DNA of 64,000 nucleotides, from assembly GCA_965222535.1 (NCBI GenBank), contig OZ244957.1, positions 2,666,001 through 2,730,000 on the forward strand, written 5' to 3'. Shown piece after piece: positions 8,625 to 16,597 of the stretch. Under the pieces are notes generated by a model, which was not told where the DNA came from, ran no database searches, and saw only the letters and a list, made by a program, of their open reading frames with translations. The position numbers and the translations under genes were made by a program. The DNA is from G965222535 sp965222535 (GTDB lineage Bacteria > Pseudomonadota > Gammaproteobacteria > HK1). How positions within the stretch are numbered: position 1 is the stretch's first letter; every line of letters begins with the position of its first letter.

Positions 8625-9500
8625 CTAATCGTTGAGGTTGTCGATGCGGTGGGCTTCGCGTGCGTAATGGATGGGCAATGCCTTGCCATAGACTTGCTTC
8701 GAGTGCTCTGGTCGATTCATCGTCAACCGGTCGGTGGAATACGATGGCAGCGCAATAATGCGCTGTTGATTGCCGCTGACAGTGGTCACGCGGTGCATTG
8801 AAAAGCGGCCTTTGAAGATCTGCATATCGCCTGCTCGCAACTGTAAGCAGTTCACCCCCTTGCGACCGCCACCCAAGATATACTTGATGCCTCCATAATT
8901 GTCGTTGCCGGGGCTGCGAAGATTCGGAGCGAATTCAAAAATACCACCGGATTCGGATTCTTGTACGAGGATGCTGACGGTAAATTCGTTACCGTCAAAG
9001 TGCCATGGGAAATAGTCACCACAGCGCATCACCGAATAGGGATGATTGGCTATCGGGTCAGCCCAGCAGTAAAGCGGGGAAATGCCAAGGCAGGCGCTGA
9101 GAAAATCGATCAACAGGCGGGAGTTAAAAATCTGGCTCAGATCGGAATCGGGATCCAGTACATCGGAGGTGATGTAGCCGCTGCGGCGTTGCTCAAAGCG
9201 GCGTTCAGGGTGATCGGGCGGTAGGGCCGGATCATCTTTGGAAAAATACGGGTTATGGCAGTCTTCCATCCAGTGGATCGAATCCAGCTTGCGTGCCGCC
9301 TCGGCCTGCATCCGCGATAGCGACTGCGGTTTCACAAAGCCGCGCACAACGGCACAACCGATGGTTTCCAATTCGCTCCGGGTGCGAGCGATCAGGGCCT
9401 GTGTAAGGGGCGCGACGGCATCACCAATGGGGTACTTTTGCAGCTCAAAAATATGCCCCATAGGGTTATTTTGAGCTTGCGGAGGGGTGAACGCATCCAT
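8625..9500 (-). CDS. HalD/PhyH-like Fe(II)/2-oxoglutarate dioxygenase
   Basis: 291 residues. The iron facial triad is visible as H167-x-D169 (PWHFDGNEF) and H236 (FSMHRVTTV), with a probable 2-oxoglutarate-binding Arg in GNQQRI. It resembles the HalD/BesD/ArpA group; since the triad keeps Asp rather than Gly/Ala, a hydroxylase is expected, not a halogenase. It is transcribed with the dehydrogenase downstream. Two truncated copies of its 5' coding end lie at 10.6 and 10.9 kb, pointing to past segmental duplication. The substrate is unknown. Confidence 0.75.
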   Translation of the reverse strand: MDAFTPPQAQNNPMGHIFELQKYPIGDAVAPLTQALIARTRSELETIGCAVVRGFVKPQSLSRMQAEAARKLDSIHWMEDCHNPYFSKDDPALPPDHPERRFEQRRSGYITSDVLDPDSDLSQIFNSRLLIDFLSACLGISPLYCWADPIANHPYSVMRCGDYFPWHFDGNEFTVSILVQESESGGIFEFAPNLRSPGNDNYGGIKYILGGGRKGVNCLQLRAGDMQIFKGRFSMHRVTTVSGNQQRIIALPSYSTDRLTMNRPEHSKQVYGKALPIHYAREAHRIDNLND

Positions 9501-9521
9501 GACTCTTCTCGTAGCTTCCTG

Positions 9522-9590
9522 TCATCCCCCGTTTGAGGGAGACTTTCTCGGAAGCACTGTCGCAACGAAGGTTCCATCGGTTGGGTTCAT
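9522..9590 (-). CDS. Possible 22-residue leader peptide upstream of the dioxygenase gene
   Basis: A short frame (MNPTDGTFVATVLPRK...) starts at the ATG at 9590, with TAGGAG 8 bases upstream, a better ribosome site than that of the dioxygenase gene itself. It ends 22 bases before that gene's ATG. It could be a regulatory upstream peptide or a chance frame. No homologue is recognised. Confidence 0.3.
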   Translation of the reverse strand: MNPTDGTFVATVLPRKSPSNGG

Positions 9591-9766
9591 ATACAAGCTC
9601 CTAGGGTAATGTTTTGGGAAGCATGGAAGTTCATTCCGAGAATTTTATGGTTGAATACTTTTAAACGAGGGGGCCGCGAAGTAAATAGCCACGTAAAGAA
9701 GAAATAAATTTAAGTGCTTTTAAGAGCATCATGGTATCGCCAACATCATCTTTTATTCATGATCAA

Positions 9767-10132
9767 TTATTTTCTAAGAGTATTCATTTTAGCTCTTATA
9801 ACAATATTTCTTTTATCGAAAATAATACTATATTTATCTCTACCTATACGCCATGTCCATTTCTGGGCAAGAAGAAATTCTTCTGGCATCGATGATCCGT
9901 CTTTAGAGGGCATGTAATATGCCATTGATTTGGTTTTTCCTGTGTTTTTAAGCAGGTATAAAGCATTCATATCTATGCTATTAGATTTTGCTTTTTCGCG
10001 CAACAGTACCCATAATTCATTTTTAGTATAGCCAATATATTCCTGACCGTTTGTACCTCCCAGACAAGAAAGCATAGTCATGGATACGATGCTAATGAGT
10101 AGCACCTTACCCAATATCAGTTTACAGTGCAT
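9767..10132 (-). CDS. Small lipoprotein, unknown function
   Basis: 121 residues from the ATG at 10132 (AAAGGGA upstream). The N-terminus is a lipoprotein signal: a positive start, a hydrophobic run, then the lipobox LSCLGG at about 21-26, so it should be anchored in the cell envelope. The mature part begins with YIGYTKNELWVLLREKA, reminiscent of small lipoproteins with a repeated G-x-[ST]-xx-[EDQ]-L start such as the BamE/SmpA type, but I cannot place it firmly. A decayed paralogue lies immediately upstream. Confidence 0.6.
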   Translation of the reverse strand: MHCKLILGKVLLISIVSMTMLSCLGGTNGQEYIGYTKNELWVLLREKAKSNSIDMNALYLLKNTGKTKSMAYYMPSKDGSSMPEEFLLAQKWTWRIGRDKYSIIFDKRNIVIRAKMNTLRK

Positions 10133-10269
10133 TACAATCCCTTTGATAATGGGCAGGTTCATTGTAGTGTGCTCCATTGCTGTCTTATATACTTTTACGG
10201 GAATTCAAGCACCTTTTGCAAAAAGCTCTTCAGTAAGTCATGTTGAATTCAAGCAAAGTAAATGGGACA

Positions 10270-10617
10270 CTAGTGCTGTCTATACGCTTTAACGTCGGTA
10301 ACAATATTTTCTGAATCAAAAAAAGCAGTATAACTATATCCTCTTTTATCCCACGCTATCCTACTCCATTCCCATTTTTAAACTTGGTGACTGCAAAATA
10401 CTCTGGTGCTGAATAGGTATCTGCAGAAGTTGCAGTTGGCCATCTTTTTCCATATTTCCTTTCTCAACTTTCTGCATAGTAAACAGTTTTAAGGGTAATT
10501 CCTCTGGGACCTGCCTGCTCGCATATCACATCTCATAATTCACTTGTAGTGTATCCGATATATTTTTTTAACGGTTCTATTTTCCGCATTTGGCAGACAA
10601 GAAAACGCAAGTAACAT
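10270..10617 (-). pseudogene. Decayed paralogue of the small lipoprotein
   Basis: From the ATG at 10617 one frame gives MLLAFSCLPN (lipobox-like), another gives KYIGYTTSEL followed by in-frame stops, and the 3' part gives WEWSRIAWDKRGYSYTAFFD and ENIVTDV in a third frame. These line up in order with YIGYTKNEL, WTWRIGRDKYSIIFD and RNIV of the intact lipoprotein gene next to it. At least two stops and two frameshifts are present. It is a tandem duplicate that diverged and died. Confidence 0.7.
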
Positions 10618-10619
10618 AA

Positions 10620-10700
10620 TGGGGTACTTTTGCAGCTCAAAATATGCCCCATAGGGTTATTTCCGGCTTGCGGAGGGGTGAACGCATCCATGACTATTGC
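10620..10700 (-). pseudogene. Fragment duplicating the 5' end of the HalD/PhyH-like gene (copy 1)
   Basis: Nearly the same bases as 9432-9510, covering the start codon, the first codons (MDAFTP..) and the residues up to ELQKYP, with small changes. The fragment has no downstream coding region. It sits beside the decayed lipoprotein paralogue, so lipoprotein and dioxygenase-5' pieces seem to have been duplicated together. Confidence 0.7.
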
Positions 10701-10852
10701 CTCTTTGGTAAGTTACTTGGAAAACAGTGACGCCTAGCAAATACGATCGCGTTTTTTGGCCTTAGAAAACTCAGAAGATGCCGTAATTGATGAGTTATTA
10801 AGTGTTATCAATCAATGAGTTATGTCTGTTTTATTAAAGTAATATCTATGCT

Positions 10853-11035
10853 TTAGGGTATCTCGAAAAACGATGGATGGGGGTGGAGGCGATTGATTGA
10901 TAACCCTTTCCCCGATAGACAAGTCCCGCAGGCCACTTTGAAGAATCCGCTTCGGGTGCGAGCGATCAAGGCCTTCGTGTCAGCCGCCGTCCCATCGCCA
11001 ATGGGGTACTTTTGCAGCTCAAAAATATGCTGCAT
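10853..11035 (-). pseudogene. Fragment duplicating the 5' end of the HalD/PhyH-like gene (copy 2)
   Basis: The minus strand reads IFELQKYPIGDGTAADTKAL and ARTRS, matching residues 17-43 of the intact protein (IFELQKYPIGDAVAPLTQAL). It then diverges into a partial dispersed repeat (10856-10934: CTCGAAAAACG, CCCTTTCCCCGATAGACAAG). It is a dead fragment whose coding match ends where the repeat begins. Confidence 0.7.
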
Positions 11036-11041
11036 AAATGA

Positions 11042-11310
11042 TTATTTTTCTTTTTTTAATTTGGCTAGTAACTCTTCCATACTGCCATCGCCTTTTCTTT
11101 TATTGCAATTGCCACACAATAATTGAAGATTTTCTAAATGGTTTGTTCCACCTCTTTTCTTTGATATGATATGATCCACCTCAAGGTTTCTCTTCTCAAA
11201 ATGAACGCCACACACGCCACAATATCCACCCTGCTCTCCGTGTAGATAATCTTTATTCTGAATGCTGTTGGGTTTTTCTATTTTCCCAAGTCCGTTCTTT
11301 TAGGTATATC
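11042..11310 (-). pseudogene. HNH domain of methyltransferase-HNH gene A, cut off by IS copy 1
   Basis: The frame reads IPKRTDLGKIEKP, then a compact HNH nuclease module: zinc cysteines CGVC and CGNC around NLEVDHIISKKRGG and LENLQLLC. The stop is TAA at 11044-11042. The frame enters directly from the IS border. Removing the IS and one copy of the 6 bp target duplication joins it to the methyltransferase fragment at 12454 as ..YREDIPKRTD.., so this is the C-terminal nuclease domain of one fusion protein. It has no start of its own. Confidence 0.85.
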
Positions 11311-12453
11311 TATTCCGTGCCGGCACATTGTGTACCCATCCGTAGCCATCCTCTATTCTTAGCGAGAGAGGTATTAGGGCAGTTGGTAAGGGAAGCGGAA
11401 GAAAGGAGCCCGTAGGGCGACTGGCGTCCGCTTCCCTTACCTCAAACATTTTCCGAGGCACCGAAACGATGAACCTTCAACTCCACAAAAACGCACGCAC
11501 CTCACCGGCTATCCGCCGAGAATTACAAGCCCAGCCGGCCTCTATTACCAACAAAGAGCTGGCAGACCTTTATCATCTCAACCGCCACACGGTAGCCAAG
11601 TGGCGCAAGCGTCAAGGTACTGCCGAGGCATCCTCCCGCCCGCATACCATTCACGCCAATCTCTCCCCTGCACAAGAGCAAATAACGGTTGCCTTGCGAA
11701 CCAACCTGCTACTCCCCTTGGACGACCTATTGGCCGTCACACATGAATTCCTCAACACCACGGTCTCGCGTTCGGGCTTGAGCCGTTGTTTGCGCCGACA
11801 TAACGTTTCTAATCTCAACGTGTTACGTGAGCAGCTTGAACCTTCCGTTGCGACTGCCAAGCCGAAACCCTTCAAGAACTATGAACCCGGGTTTGTCCAC
11901 GTAGACATCAAATACCTTCCTAAAATGCCTGACGAACCTCGACACAAGTACTTGTTCGCTGCCATTGACCGCTCAACCCGCTGGGTTTATGTCGAAATCC
12001 ATGACAACAAGTCGGCGCAAACCGCGAATGAGTTTCTTAGCCGTTTGATTGACAAGGCACCTTTTACCATCAATAAAATCCTTACCGACAACGGCAAGGA
12101 ATTCACCGACCGTTTCTGTGCCACGGGTGAACGGCAGCCCACCGGGCGTCATCCCTTTGATAAAACGTGCCAAGTTCACAATATCGTGCACCGCCTCATC
12201 AAACCCCGGCACCCGCAAACCAATGGGATGATTGAACGCTTCAACGGCCGTATCGCTGAAATCCTCAATACCTACCACTTCGACTCCTCTCAAACCCTGT
12301 CTCAAACTATCCTTCGCTATGTTAGACTCTACAATCATGCCATTCCCCAGAAATCTTTAGGTCACCTATCCCCTATGAGTGCTATGCAACAGTGGCAACA
12401 AAAAACGCCTCATCGGTTCAAAGAACTCGCCTACAACCTCACGGAACCCGACA
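11311..12453 (+). mobile_element. IS481-family insertion sequence, copy 1 (1,143 bp)
   Basis: Borders were set by comparison with copy 2. It starts TATTCCGTGCCGG and ends CACGGAACCCGACA; the inner ends share the inverted motif TTCCGTG. It is flanked by the direct repeat TATATC (11305-11310 and 12454-12459), a 6 bp target duplication. It contains one transposase gene, preceded by a 15 bp perfect inverted repeat. It is inserted opposite to the transcription of the disrupted methyltransferase-HNH gene. Confidence 0.92.
11385..11441 (+). promoter_or_regulatory. Large hairpin in the IS leader
   Basis: GGTAAGGGAAGCGGA (11385-11399) and its exact complement TCCGCTTCCCTTACC (11427-11441) enclose 27 bases that contain a smaller GCCC-GTA-GGGC hairpin. 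It lies 28 bases before the transposase ATG. It is also present in copy 2 and copy 3. It could limit read-through or expression of the transposase from outside promoters. Confidence 0.6.
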
Positions 12454-12473
12454 TATATCCTCTCTATAAATAA
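11469..12473 (+). CDS. IS481-family transposase (copy 1)
   Basis: 334 residues. An N-terminal helix-turn-helix (ITNKELADLYHLNRHTVAKW, about 26-45) is followed by an rve integrase core with D146 (VHVDIKYL), D207 (LTDNGKEF) and E256 (NGMIERFNG), the DDE triad. The element encodes the protein up to ..NLTEPD. The last residues and the stop codon come from the flanking DNA, so the exact C-terminus differs between copies. It is otherwise nearly identical to copy 2, so it is probably recent and active. Confidence 0.93.
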   Translation: MNLQLHKNARTSPAIRRELQAQPASITNKELADLYHLNRHTVAKWRKRQGTAEASSRPHTIHANLSPAQEQITVALRTNLLLPLDDLLAVTHEFLNTTVSRSGLSRCLRRHNVSNLNVLREQLEPSVATAKPKPFKNYEPGFVHVDIKYLPKMPDEPRHKYLFAAIDRSTRWVYVEIHDNKSAQTANEFLSRLIDKAPFTINKILTDNGKEFTDRFCATGERQPTGRHPFDKTCQVHNIVHRLIKPRHPQTNGMIERFNGRIAEILNTYHFDSSQTLSQTILRYVRLYNHAIPQKSLGHLSPMSAMQQWQQKTPHRFKELAYNLTEPDIYPLYK

Positions 12474-13441
12474 CTTCGTCAGCAGGGTTCATAAAGTGCA
12501 TTTCTGTTGTTTTACTTTTTTTTAGAACCTCTCTGTCTGATCGCTGCTTTACTAATTCAAAAGCCTTTTTGCTTATATCAATCCCTGCCCACTGCCGGTT
12601 TAGATTCTCGCTTGCTATGCAAGTGGTAGCACAACCACAAAATGGGTCTAAAACAAAATCGCCTTCATTTGAACTTGCTTTAATTACCCTTTCCAAAAGT
12701 GATAGCGGTTTTTGGGTTGGGTAGCCTACATATTCGCTGGAGTTTCCTTTTAGTGGTGGTAAACAGATCCAGCTTTCAGGGAATTTCCCAATTTCAGATA
12801 ATTCCACACAGGCACCTGCGGTGACTTTAGATTTCCTCGCTTTATACCCCGCTCTTGCCGTACTGCTGCGTGCATACGGCTGTCTAATGGCATCGGCATT
12901 AGAACAACCAATGATCGCCTTTGCTATACCAAAAAATAATATCATGCACCCTCGATAATTGCCTCTGTTTTGGTGCTGAGGGTCTGCTATAACACCAAAC
13001 AATTTCATTTCTAAAGTTCTTTTCATCAAAAATGCAATCTAAAAGTAACTTTAAATAATGGGACATTGTAGGGTCGCAATGCAAATAGACACTGCCTGTA
13101 TCCTTCAGTACCCGTCGTATCTCCATCAAACGCACTGCCATGTACGACAAATAACACCAGTTGTATTTATTGCCAAACTGCTTAACTCCTTCAATCAAAC
13201 CATACGTTTTCTTATATTTTTTTTTGATTAGATACAGCCATTCTTCCTTCACATCGGCTTCTCTGAAAATATCAACAAAACTTGCCCCCTCGCTTGTTGT
13301 GTCGATAGGTGCCATGAAGACTTTATTTTTGTTAAAAGGGGGGTCTAAATAGATTAAATCAACAGAATCGGAATTGATACCCCTTAAAACCTCTAAGTTG
13401 TCCTTACAAAATAAAGTCCTGTTTTTTATATTAATGGTCAT
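12454..13441 (-). pseudogene. Site-specific DNA methyltransferase part of methyltransferase-HNH gene A
   Basis: From the ATG at 13441: motif IV DLIYLDPPFN, then GSVYLHCDPTMSHY, a target-recognition part, YPTQKPLSLLERV and motif I FVLDPFCGCATT. The IV-to-I order marks a beta-class N4-cytosine/N6-adenine methyltransferase. A single extra T near 12900 (between HDIIFWYSKGDHWLF and NADAIRQPYARS) breaks the frame. The gene then runs into IS copy 1 at YREDI. It is therefore inactivated twice. It begins 25 bases downstream of ilvH, on the same strand. Confidence 0.85.
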
Positions 13442-13465
13442 TTTCAGCAACCGTGCATAACAGCA

Positions 13466-14017
13466 TCACCCCTTCGAGCTTGCCGTCGAACTTGCCGTCA
13501 AACTGGATTGCGCTGCTGCACTCTCCTTAAGACTCAGTTTTTTCTCTAGGCGGGCGATCGCGAGCGGCCCCGAACGCACCACTTCAAGCACATCCCGAGC
13601 GTCAAACAGGCCGATAAAATGATCCACTTTATCGCTATTGCCGGTAAGCTCAATAACATACGTGGTGGGCGATACATCGATAACATGGCCGCGAAAGATC
13701 GAAACTAGGCGCAGTATTTCATCGCGCCGGGCACCAACCGCATGCACCTTGGCTAGGGCGATCTCGCGCTGGATATGGGCGTCCTCGGTCAGACTTGAAA
13801 GGCGAATGACCTCGACCAGCTTATGCAGTTGTTTGGTGATCTGCTCGATAATTCTATCCGAGCCGACAGTCACCAAGGTCATCCTAGAGACGCTTTGATC
13901 GGCGGTTGGGGCAACACAGAGTGACTCAATGTTATAACCGCGCGCGGAAAACAAACCAGCGACGCGGCTCAAAGCCCCCGGTTCATTCTCCAGCAGCAGC
14001 GAAATAATATGGCGCAA
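13466..14017 (-). CDS. ilvH: Acetolactate synthase, small (regulatory) subunit
   Basis: 183 residues. The N-terminal ACT domain begins RHIISLLLENEPGALSRVAG and GLFSARGYNIESL, the valine-binding region of IlvH/IlvN. The C-terminal domain (about 80-160) is standard, with a ~20-residue Ala/Ser-rich tail beyond the usual ~163 residues. It regulates and activates the IlvI catalytic subunit in branched-chain amino-acid synthesis. It normally follows ilvI directly; here a methyltransferase-HNH gene plus an IS (about 2.4 kb) separates the two, so co-expression may be weakened. Confidence 0.95.
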   Translation of the reverse strand: MRHIISLLLENEPGALSRVAGLFSARGYNIESLCVAPTADQSVSRMTLVTVGSDRIIEQITKQLHKLVEVIRLSSLTEDAHIQREIALAKVHAVGARRDEILRLVSIFRGHVIDVSPTTYVIELTGNSDKVDHFIGLFDARDVLEVVRSGPLAIARLEKKLSLKESAAAQSSLTASSTASSKG

Positions 14018-14118
14018 AGGATATCCCTTGTAAGCTTTTTAAGTTAATGAGTATGGGGGGCTAGAAGCACAAATAGTTATGAGCTACCTGAAACAAAGCC
14101 GTTGGTCGTTCAAAAACG

Positions 14119-14398
14119 TTAACTATTAAGCCCTTGCTTTATTCTATAGGACAGATACTCTTCATGTACCATAGTCCCTTTTTGAGAGTTACAGCTATTG
14201 CACAGTAACTGGATATTATTATCAGCATCTGCTCCTCCTAGACTTCTCGCTACGATATGGTCTATCGTTAAATTTCTAAAAGGAAACCTGACATCGCAAT
14301 AAACACATTTTCCATCTTGTTCCCCATAGAGAAGGTGTTTTATATCTTTTGATCGCTTTCCATCTCTATCATCAGGTATATCGGTTCTATGAATTACC
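14119..14398 (-). pseudogene. HNH domain of methyltransferase-HNH gene B, cut off by IS copy 2
   Basis: From the IS border the frame gives HRTDIPDDRDGKRSKD, then an HNH module: CVYC, NLTIDHIVARSLGG, IQLLCNSCNSQKG. The stop is TAA at 14121-14119. Precise removal of IS copy 2 and one target repeat would restore one continuous frame with the methyltransferase at 15542-16491 (..LFWKVIHRTDIP..). The methyltransferase half is not otherwise damaged. Confidence 0.88.
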
Positions 14399-15383
14399 TG
14401 TCGGGTTCCGTGAGGTTGTAGGCGAGTTCTTTGAACCGATGAGGCGTTTTTTGTTGCCACTGTTGCATAGCACTCATAGGGGATAGGTGACCTAAAGATT
14501 TCTGGGGAATGGCATGATTGTAGAGTCTAACATAGCGAAGGATAGTTTGAGACAGGGTTTGAGAGGAGTCGAAGTGGTAGGTATTGAGGATTTCAGCGAT
14601 ACGGCCGTTGAAGCGTTCAATCATCCCATTGGTTTGCGGGTGCCGGGGTTTGATGAGGCGGTGCACGATATTGTGAACTTGGCACGTTTTATCAAAGGGA
14701 TGACGCCCGGTGGGCTGCCGTTCACCCGTGGCACAGAAACGGTCGGTGAATTCCTTGCCGTTGTCGGTAAGGATTTTATTGATGGTAAAAGGTGCCTTGT
14801 CAATCAAACGGCTAAGAAACTCATTCGCGGTTTGCGCCGACTTGTTGTCATGGATTTCGACATAAACCCAGCGGGTTGAGCGGTCAATGGCAGCGAACAA
14901 GTACTTGTGTCGAGGTTCGTCAGGCATTTTAGGAAGGTATTTGATGTCTACGTGGACAAACCCGGGTTCATAGTTCTTGAAGGGTTTCGGCTTGGCAGTC
15001 GCAACGGAAGGTTCAAGCTGCTCACGTAACACGTTGAGATTAGAAACGTTATGTCGGCGCAAACAACGGCTCAAGCCCGAACGCGAGACCGTGGTGTTGA
15101 GGAATTCATGTGTGACGGCCAATAGGTCGTCCAAGGGGAGTAGCAGGTTGGTTCGCAAGGCAACCGTTATTTGCTCTTGTGCAGGGGAGAGATTGGCGTG
15201 AATGGTATGCGGGCGGGAGGATGCCTCGGCAGTACCTTGACGCTTGCGCCACTTGGCTACCGTGTGGCGGTTGAGATGATAAAGGTCTGCCAGCTCTTTG
15301 TTGGTAATAGAGGCCGGCTGGGCTTGTAATTCTCGGCGGATAGCCGGTGAGGTGCGTGCGTTTTTGTGGAGTTGAAGGTTCAT
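14394..15383 (-). CDS. IS481-family transposase (copy 2)
   Basis: 329 residues, identical to copy 1 through ..NLTEPD, with the same N-terminal helix-turn-helix and DDE residues D146, D207 and E256. It ends R-stop, where the Arg and TAA are supplied by the target site of the host gene. It is transcribed in the same direction as the gene it interrupts. Confidence 0.93.
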   Translation of the reverse strand: MNLQLHKNARTSPAIRRELQAQPASITNKELADLYHLNRHTVAKWRKRQGTAEASSRPHTIHANLSPAQEQITVALRTNLLLPLDDLLAVTHEFLNTTVSRSGLSRCLRRHNVSNLNVLREQLEPSVATAKPKPFKNYEPGFVHVDIKYLPKMPDEPRHKYLFAAIDRSTRWVYVEIHDNKSAQTANEFLSRLIDKAPFTINKILTDNGKEFTDRFCATGERQPTGRHPFDKTCQVHNIVHRLIKPRHPQTNGMIERFNGRIAEILNTYHFDSSQTLSQTILRYVRLYNHAIPQKSLGHLSPMSAMQQWQQKTPHRFKELAYNLTEPDR

Positions 15384-15541
15384 CGTTTCGGTGCCTCGGA
15401 AAATGTTTGAGGTAAGGGAAGCGGACGCCAGTCGCCCTACGGGCTCCTTTCTTCCGCTTCCCTTACCAACTGCCCTAATACCTCTCTCGCTAAGAATAGA
15501 GGATGGCTACGGATGGGTACACAATGTGCCGGCACGGAATA
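14399..15541 (-). mobile_element. IS481-family insertion sequence, copy 2 (1,143 bp)
   Basis: Same length and ends as copy 1. It is flanked by ATTACC at 14393-14398 and 15542-15547, an exact 6 bp target duplication. Inserted sense relative to gene B. The different duplication sequence shows an insertion independent of copy 1. Confidence 0.93.
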
Positions 15542-16491
15542 ATTACCTTCCAAAATAGTGTTGGATCATCATCATTACCTACAGCGAGTTCACTATGAAG
15601 TCGTATATTAACTAACTCCAATGCCTTCTTACTTATATCTATCCCTATCCATTTTCTTCTTAATATCTCTGATGCCACACAAGATGTTGCACATCCACAG
15701 AAAGGATCTAGCACCATATCTCCCTCATTACTGCTTGCTTTGATTATCTTCTTTAATAACGCTAATGGCTTTTGAGTAGGGTATCCTACTCTTTCTTTTG
15801 CTGATGGAGCTATAGGTTGTATTTGCCACCAATCATCAGGATGTCTGCCTAACTTGTTTAATGTTTGCTCTCCAAAATCTTTACCTTTTCTTCTATTACC
15901 TATATAATGTTTAAATCTTTCTTGTGTAGTTAAAGCATATTCTTCTCTAACATCATCAAGGTTAAATACATAATCATTTTGTAATGAATACCTAAATATA
16001 ATATCATGCCTTCTACCAAAGTCCTTTTTAGGATAGCCTGCACCACGATAGCACCATACAATCTCATTTCTAAAGTTCTTAGCACCAAATATATCATCCA
16101 ATAGCAACTTCAAATAATGGCTGGCAGTAGGATCGCAATGCAAATATAGACTTCCAGTATCCTTCAATATCCTGTGTAACTCCATAATCCTTACTACCAT
16201 ATAAATCAAATAACTCATCATGGAGTCACCATTTATTTGTCTTACTGATGATAGCAAATCATATAATCCCTGATGTTTATCCGCTATCTCTCCATGCCAC
16301 GCCTTGTCTATATCTGATAACCCCCAAGTATCTTTAAATTCTGCACCAGCAGCAGCACTTCCTATAGGGGCTGCATAGTTAGCATTGGAGTTAAATGGAG
16401 GGTCTAGGTAGATTAAATCTACACTTTGATCTTTCATGCCCCTCAGAATAGGGAGATTATCACCAGTAAATAGTGTCCTGTTCTTTATCAT
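15542..16491 (-). pseudogene. Site-specific DNA methyltransferase part of methyltransferase-HNH gene B
   Basis: About 317 codons before the IS border. Motif IV is DLIYLDPPFN (25-34), then SLYLHCDPTASHY (114-126), GYPTQKPLALL and motif I VLDPFCGCATS (260-270): a beta-class N6-adenine/N4-cytosine methyltransferase. Read-through into the IS adds about 16 foreign residues before a stop, so a methyltransferase without nuclease could still be made. It lies between ilvI and ilvH on the same strand, 106 bases after ilvI, and is presumably co-transcribed. It is a paralogue of gene A, but clearly diverged, so not a recent tandem duplicate. Confidence 0.85.
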
Positions 16492-16597
16492 TTTTAACGT
16501 TTGTTAGCGCAACGGCGAAAATAACGTATTGTGAAACGAGCACGAATTGTCTTCAAAAACGCCATAAAAATTAAAATCCGTGTCCAACCGTGGTTAA

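Noticed and set aside
11973..12338. 121-codon frame opposite the transposase, present in all IS copies
   Set aside because: It recurs only because the IS recurs; it lies antisense inside the DDE domain and has no features of its own.
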